Positions 57,802 to 64,000 of a stretch of 64,000 nucleotides of DNA are shown here, in pieces; the stretch's first letter is position 1, and every line of letters begins with the position of its first letter. The translations under genes were made by a program, and so were the position numbers. Under the pieces are notes generated by a model. It ran no database searches. It was not told the origin of the DNA and saw nothing but the letters and a program-made list of their open reading frames with translations. Source of the DNA: Hydrangea macrophylla (Eukaryota; Streptophyta; Magnoliopsida; Cornales; Hydrangeaceae); the NCBI GenBank assembly GCA_033977485.1, contig CM066987.1, positions 48,735,033 through 48,799,032 of the forward strand, given 5' to 3'.

Positions 57802-57960
57802 GGCTTTGTTTGGTTCATGGATTTCGTGAGGGATGGGGGAGGGGAAAGGAAAACAAGATAGAAAGCTAGTTCCATTCGTAAGGTAAAAGGAATTAGTTTT
57901 CCATCGTGTTTTCCTTTCCCCACCCTTTTCCCTCACGAAATTCACGAATTAAACAAAGCC
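57802..57960. mobile_element. Tourist-like MITE with TAA duplication
   Basis: 159 bp, GGCTTTGTTTGGTTCATGGA ... TTCACGAATTAAACAAAGCC, TAA on each side (57799-57801, 57961-57963); the inner GTGAGGGA / TCCCTCAC also pairs. Confidence 0.88.
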
Positions 57961-58003
57961 TAAGAGAGTTTTCTAGAAGAGATTTTTTCTACAATACTTT
58001 TTA

Positions 58004-58170
58004 GAGTAATATTTGGGGCACTAACAAATTCCACTAACACTTACTAACACACTCTATCTCTCTCCTAGTGGCACTGTGGGGTCCGCTGCGGACCCCACAG
58101 TGCCACTAGGAGAGAGATAGAGTGTGTTAGTAAGTGTTAGTGGAATTTGTTAGTGCCCCTAGCATTGCCC
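58004..58170. mobile_element. fold-back MITE (family F, copy 5)
   Basis: 167 bp near-perfect palindrome with GAGTAATATTTGGGGCACTA ... TAGTGCCCCTAGCATTGCCC ends and a perfect 9-bp duplication TACTTTTTA (57995-58003, 58171-58179). Confidence 0.93.
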
Positions 58171-59042
58171 TACTTTTTAATAAGTTGTTTAGCTTTTAGT
58201 ATTACCATGGAAGTTTTAGAGATTTTGCGGTTTTTTTAAGAAAAGCTTCAATTTGCCGCTTTAAATTAACCTCTTTTTTTTTTTTTTTTTTTTTTTTTCT
58301 TGTTTAGCTTTAAACCTACTTTGGTTTTTCAAAAAGGTGTAAAAGTTAGTTGACAAACAGACTCAATTTTTTTTAATAATCTCAGATAATTGATTACCAA
58401 ACGGGCACTTAGACTCATTTTTCCTTAATTCACCTGCAATTTCAAAATTACTAGGTAGTTAACTGACGGGGTTAAAAATGACAGTGAATAACCCTTCCTA
58501 CTCACTTCTTTCATCAATCTAACTTACCCACTTAAAATATTTGATCGAAAACCAGCCTTCCATAGGGGTTTTACCCACTTAAATATTTGATAGAAAATCA
58601 GCTTTCCATTTTCAGGGGTCTGCTCAAGTAAGAAGTGAGTCAAGAAGAAGGGTAATTTTGGTATTGTAGATTGTTATTAAGTGATGTCATCATCATTCCG
58701 TTAGTTTTTCTAACGGTTTGTTAACAGAGGGGAGGTAAGTGTTATTGAAATTCAAAAATAAGGGAGGCAACTGTTAGTTTTGAAACGTGGAGGGAGATAA
58801 GTGTTATTAGGTCAAACCTCAAGGGAGGTAGGTGATATTTACCCAAAAAAAAAAAATCATTACTTAAAAAAATTTCATCACTTATAAAAATTTCACCACT
58901 TTTGACACACGGGTATAATCGTCATAAAATATGAATAATACACAACTACCAGACCTTAGTAAACACAATTACCCTAGTGACGAACCTAAACAAAAGTGTA
59001 AATATTTAGTTGTCCTTTAACCACTATAATTCCCTAACTAGG
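58171..59042. other. no recognisable gene
   Basis: Includes a T run (58272-58299) and, at 58440-58850, a diverged repeat with GGGAGGTAAGTGTTATT blocks occurring three times. No coding pattern. Confidence 0.4.
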
Positions 59043-59513
59043 TGTAACAAATATTGTGGACTGGCCATACGGACACCCACATGTTATTGGACTGGGTCCA
59101 AAGAGGTTCGGCTTGAACACCAAAGGAACGGGCTTTTGGGGGTCCAAGCCCATTAAGTTTTTGATATGCCTATATATAGTTATATGCATTACACAAAAAC
59201 CTACACAAGATGAGAATATAATCTCAGCAGCCTCTCTATTCTCCCATCACGTTAGTCTCTCTCTCTCTCTAACTCACGGTTTCTCTCTCTAAGCTAATCA
59301 CCAAGAAGCTTGGGTCTTAGATCGTGGCATCATCGGAGATCGCTCAAGAAGCATCTCTGCGACTGTACGAGTGATAAGGAAGTGCACGGAGGCAGTGATC
59401 TCGTGGTCCAAGAGAAGGGTTCGTAACAACGCCGTTCCAACGATCCAACGTGTCATTCCGCTAGGTAAACGCACCTATACACGTCTTATATGCATGTGTG
59501 TGTGCATTTTACA
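59043..59513 (+). repeat. 5' LTR of copia-2 with TATA box
   Basis: 471 bp, TGTAACAAATATTGTGG ... GCATTTTACA. A TATA motif (CTATATATAG, 59169-59178) fits a promoter, with a (CT)n tract downstream (59252-59296). The left boundary is set by the TGTAA/TTACA pairing. Confidence 0.75.
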
Positions 59514-59514
59514 T

Positions 59515-59527
59515 TGGTATCAGAGCC
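59515..59527 (+). other. primer binding site (initiator-Met)
   Basis: TGGTATCAGAGCC, perfect match to the usual plant initiator-Met site, one base after the LTR. Confidence 0.95.
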
Positions 59528-61649
59528 TTTAGGACGTTTGTTCACCTAAACTTCAGCCCAAAACAGATCCACCATGGGTGGACATTGTTTTTGTGTTAAA
59601 AGCTTACAAAATCAAATTTCAAAATGGGTCTTCGTGTAAACCCTAATAATCTTCAAAATTTTTGATTGGGATATGTTCTAACATGTCTATGGAGTCTACC
59701 CATAAAGTTTCATGGCCCAAATATCTCCGTAGAAGGAGAAATCTCAAAACCTAATTTCTGAAAAAAAAAATTGCCGAAATTGTTTCCAAACTTTGAACCA
59801 CTTTTCTGGATGATTTAGACGTGCAATCAGTCTGTTTTTTGGTTCAAACATCAAGTACTCCACGAGATCTTTCCAACCATATAAAGTTTGCTGAAAACGG
59901 ATCACAAACGAGTGAGATATAAGCGTGCAAAGTCGGGGGGTCGCGCAGCAAAAAGCTGCATTTTTTAGGGTTTGTAAAGGTTAAAGATAACTTGCCATCC
60001 CCAGTCACGCGCCGGAGAGTGGGGTCCACTCGCCGGTCAGTGATGGCCCGGCGACGTCGGGTCCGGCGAGTGTGGGTCCCCCTCTGGGTCCTGGTCCATA
60101 ATATATTTTTTAATTATTTTTATGGAAAAGTAAATTATTTGTTTTGTAATTAAAACAGTTTTTGTGTATTAAAACTAAGTTTTTTAATAATTTAAATCTG
60201 TTTTAATTACTTTAATATTCTAGAAAAATGTGCAAAATTTATTTTTAATTTTTCCTATGTTAAGGACACTAAGTGGGACCCAGAATAATTTCTTGAGAAA
60301 TTACTCCATTGTTTTTGGTATTTTAGAGCATAAAAATGCGTTAATGTGCCCGTTTTAAATTGCTTAAAATACCCAATGAATATTATTAATTCTTGGAATT
60401 AATATGTGGTGTTTTTAACACTGCTTGGGGTGTTGTGGGACTGTTGCATGCCTATCTCCAACGTTTATGATATTTTAGGGCATTAAATTGTGTTTTTTGG
60501 GCATTTTTTAATTGCTTAAAATATCCATATTTGTTTATTAATTATTGATATTAATATTATATGGTTGGGACACTGTTTTGGGCCATGTGAGACTGCTGGG
60601 AAGATTCATTCCTTTTAAATATTGTATTTTTAAGGAATCTAACACATTATTGTTATATAATTGTAGCAAAATCAATTTTATTTGATAAATTGATTAATAT
60701 TGGATTTTATGCTCCCATAATTTATGGAAATTTTAGTTAATAATAAAAAATAAGTTTTTCAGGTATTTAAAATTTTCATGTGGACTTTAAATTTTTTTTG
60801 GTAATTTAAAGGTGCTGAAAGAATTGGTTTTATACTAGTTTAAAACCCAAAATTATTAAAATTATTGATGAAAAATCTAGGATTTTTCATAGTTCTTCCT
60901 TGGCTTATGGGAGCTATCCGGGGCTGCAAAATTTATTTTATTGCAACTTTTAGAGGCTCGTTGCATAATTGGTCACGTTTAGTTACTGCTGTTTGTGATT
61001 GATTGACCCTATGACCTCTAATTCCTCCTCCTTAAGTGGAGTGACGGATGAGTCCATTCATTTTTAAATAAGACCACATGAGTGCTTGATGTGTGTGATT
61101 AATACATTTTTAATCTGGCTTAAATGAATGGACAATAATTGACAATTTATAGAGCTTGTGTCTTCACGATGTATGTTTAAGGTCGTTCTTGTATATGTTT
61201 ATAAACAAAGCATCCCTATTTTTATTGGGCTATAAATGTAATGTGAGGACGAGAGTTTTGTATTGGAAAAGCCTATTTTGTAAAAGGATGGTTTTCTTTG
61301 TTTATATATCATAAACTTGAATTATCTTAGCATGAGCTCTACATTGTCAATTTGGACCCACGTGGGGTTCTTGCGCATTTTTGTTGTATGGCGCACTTAT
61401 ACATATTGTGGATGATCTTAGATAGGTTAAAGAACCATCTAATTGATGTTTGTTTGTAAAATCAATTATAAAAGTTTTTCCTTGATTTACAAAACTTAGG
61501 ATTTGATTAATAAGCAATAGCAAGTTTTTTGGTCTTAAAATTGTAAAAAGGGGAAATATCGTTTATAATTGGATTTTTAAAACAAAATTGTTATGAAATG
61601 TGCAAATAATAACGTCAAAACCTTTGCGCATTTCTTTTTGAATGTAGAA
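59528..61649 (+). other. long untranslated leader of copia-2
   Basis: About 2.1 kb with no long open frame; AT-rich in its second half, with recurring TTAATATT..TGTTAATT stretches. Unusually long for copia between the primer site and gag. Confidence 0.6.
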
Positions 61650-63252
61650 ATGGCTTCAAAGCAAATTGTCGCTGATTTGAACAAAGATAACAAGTTTAAT
61701 GGGAAAAACTATGACGCATGGCAACGTAGAGTAACCCTCCTATTGACTGAGGAAGAATTGCTTCCCCATCTAACCCAGTCAATGGTCCAACCCGAATTGC
61801 CAGAAAATGGGCCCATGGCCCAATATCGCCGAGACCTTGAAACCTATAATGAATGGATCAAAAAGGATCATCACACGCGCAATATATTGTTAAGCAGCAT
61901 GAATGATGAACTTCTTGCTGAGTATTTCCAATACTCCAGTGCCAATGAATTATGGGACCAGCTAAAATTTGCTTTTGGTGGGACATCAACCACTAGGCTC
62001 AGGAGCCTGGTGTTGAAATTCGAGGTGTATAGGAAAGATCCCAAGCATTAATCGATGACTGAACATCTTAGAACGATGTCTGGTATGATTCGAGATCTTG
62101 GTGCTGCTGGGAACATCCTCACTGATGAACAACAGATTCAAGCGGTGATTCAGTCACTGCCTGAAACTTGGGTCCACATGAAGCAAATTTTGACACATAA
62201 TGATAGTATCACGAACTTTGCTGATATATCTAAGCATGTGGAGCTGGAGGTGGAGCGCCAAGAGGCGAACCGCATTACTGCACTCATGGCGAGAACTTCC
62301 ATAGGTGGAGATGAGCGCGGGGCTAGTGGGTCCAAGCGCAATGCCAAGAGTAAAAGGGCTCAGAAAAAGGGTGGGGCTAATAAGTTAGCTCCAAAAGCTG
62401 ATAAACCAAAGAAGCGCAGGGGTAAGCGCACTGGCAAGAACAATGCTTCCAAATCAAAATGCTTCAACTGTGGAGGATTGGGACACTTCGCTCGTGAATG
62501 CACTGAGCCGAAGAAGGTAACTTTCCCACCCAACTCTCTCTATACTTTTGTGAGTTCTCATGTCCTAATCGCTCATTTGCTCCATGATTGGATTGCAGAT
62601 ACAGGAGCAACAAGGCATGTGACCAGAGATCGAGGGGGGTTCGTATATTATTATAAGATTCCAAGTGGCACCAGTAGGGTATACATGGGGAACGACACTT
62701 GTGAAGAAGCAGCGGGAGTAGGTTCATACCAACTTCATTTGCGCACAGGGCGCACATTACTTCTTCATGATGTGCTCTACGTACCCGGAATCCAATATAA
62801 TCTACTCTCGGTCTTAGCACTTCTTGATTTAGGTTTTATTTTTCAGTTTGGACATGATAAGTTGGATATTGTTTTGGATGGTGTTACTTTTGGACATGGT
62901 TTTTTTGTGGAATAATCTATTTAAAATTGATCTGTTTGATTCCATTTCCTCTACTTCTTTAGTTGCTGATTCAAATAGAAATATTGACTCTGTAACATGG
63001 CATGCTAGACTTGGACACATAGGACGTGACAGGATGACTAGATTAGCTCGAGAAGGCCTTCTAGGCCCACTCGCTAAGGTTGACCTACCTACGTGTGAGT
63101 CTTGCCTAGAAGGTAAAGCATGCCGTAAGCCTTTTGGTAAGGCTAAAAGAGCTACCCAAGCATTAGAACTAATACACTCAGACATATGTGGACCAATGAA
63201 TGTGAAGGCACGTCATGGCGCCTCTTATTTCCTTACTTTTATCGATGACTAC
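61650..63252 (+). pseudogene. copia gag-protease-integrase, two breaks, truncated
   Basis: ATG 61650 (MASKQIVADLNKDNKFNGKN). Gag runs to a TAA at 62049, a single C-to-T change (CAA expected), and continues in frame: zinc knuckle CFNCGGLGHFAREC (~62461), protease DWIADTGATRHVT (~62587), VLYVPGIQYNLLSV. A frameshift near 62908 leads into the integrase zinc region (WHARLGHIGRDRM ~62998, CESCLEGKAC) and core start HSDICGPMN ... FLTFIDDY, where the LTR at 63253 interrupts. The second catalytic Asp of integrase falls in DDY. Confidence 0.9.
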
Positions 63253-64000
63253 TATAACACCCACATTTGTGTTATTGCATTTGTATCATATTGTCATGCA
63301 TGATAATGTGATATGGCGTGTCCTATGACACATGGTTGAGTGAGTTTTGACTCACGAGTTGATTTGGGTGTCTGTATTAGAGAACCCTTTGAAACTGTGG
63401 TAATTGAGGATTTATTGCTTGTGAAGTCTCTTCGAGTATGAGACGGTCACTGTGGAATACTTTAAATGTTTATCTGGAAATAAATGTTTACCTGTGTATT
63501 TCAATATCTGTATTATTTTCTATTTTAGAATTTATATCTACTGTTAGTTTCAGTATCCTGGTGAGAACGAATGAACACGCTATTAATTTGGTAGACTAAT
63601 TAGCAACATCGGAAACGTCATGTAGAAATTCGCGTTTTAGCGACCAAACGAAACATAGTCAGAAACTTTTATAATTTTGAAGTTTCACTCGTAAAGCTAT
63701 GAATAAGTTGTATAGAAAGTTTCAGAGACTAATTAGGAGTTCGAAAACTCGTGGGGAGGTAAACGTAATTCCCGAGAGTTTTGCCTATAAATAGGAAGTG
63801 ATGACTTCCATATTTTTATAAGTTTAACCTAAAGTTCAAGAAAGGAGGCCATAGGGAGATTTTGGGAGCTTAGAGCTTTGCGACGCCAAACGACGACTTT
63901 CCGTCAGTTTGTTTTCTCCTAGATTTCATATTCGAGCTCCTCGAGGTAAGAGCTTCGTTTTGATATATGTTAGGACTTGTTTGGCCAAGTTTTTCAAAAA
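63253..64000 (+). mobile_element. gypsy-type LTR inserted in copia-2 integrase
   Basis: Starts TATAACACCC (TGTAACACCC with one change) right after the TTTATCGATGACTAC codons of copia. Aligns with the minus strand of the solo LTR 29504-31527 (shared TGTCATGCATGATAATGTG, TTTTGACTCACGAGT, AATGTTTATCTG). It continues past the window edge, so whether it is solo or part of a full element is unknown. Confidence 0.88.

Larger units (their letters stand above)
59043..63252 (+). mobile_element. Ty1/copia element, 5' half (copia-2)
   Basis: 5' LTR, initiator-Met primer site, a ~2.1-kb leader, then gag, protease and the start of integrase, cut at 63252 by another LTR. The rest (RT, RNase H, 3' LTR) is outside the window or displaced. 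Gene order gag-PR-INT identifies copia. Confidence 0.88.

Overview
This window is from a plant nuclear genome, almost certainly a flowering plant and probably a eudicot. The evidence is L1-type LINEs with a DUF4283/zinc-knuckle ORF1 and a terminal RNase H, Tekay/Del chromoviruses, copia elements with initiator-Met primer sites, Tourist-, hAT- and Mutator-like MITEs, and a phloem protein 2 (PP2) type lectin gene with introns. I cannot name the species. More than three quarters of the bases I can assign are transposable elements, many of them nested.

Layout. 1-5708: 5' half of a minus-strand Tekay-like Ty3/gypsy element (LTR, primer site, acidic accessory ORF, gag-protease, start of RT), cut by the window edge. 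5714-7361: 3' end and LTR of a copia element. 8189-19140: a complete Tekay-like element with 2.1-kb LTRs, 5-bp target duplication AACAG, two accessory ORFs before gag and a decayed gag-pol. 19141-24760: old repeats, two related MITEs and a possible first exon of the PP2 gene. 24768-34589: an L1 LINE (minus) split by a copia solo LTR (itself carrying a second solo LTR and a hAT MITE) and by a gypsy-type solo LTR. 35061-36102: fold-back MITEs. 36191-38780: two exons of a PP2-like lectin gene, with at least three MITEs in the intron. 40531-50140: a second L1 LINE (minus) split by a 4.0-kb solo LTR. 50386-51716: a tandemly duplicated small membrane/coiled-coil gene, each copy hit by a fold-back MITE. 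52241-58170: MITEs, a long-TIR element and an internally deleted 1.6-kb gypsy derivative. 59043-63252: 5' half of a copia element, broken at 63253 by another gypsy-type LTR that runs off the window.

The most unusual biology is in the Tekay-like elements. Both carry extra sense-strand ORFs before gag. These encode a recurring module of about 80 residues with a (P/E)PA(D/N)P core, followed by a long acidic tail. Every ORF start lies just after a splice-acceptor-like sequence. Their LTRs hold clusters of hairpins whose outer stems differ in sequence but stay self-complementary, arrays of TCGA palindromes, and a short Tyr/Asp/Gly-rich reading frame that recurs in three different LTRs.

The only convincing host gene is the PP2-like lectin. 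If the short exon at 22278-22328 belongs to it, its first intron is about 13.9 kb and contains the whole nested LINE. Calls rest on reading the sequence; no database search was possible.
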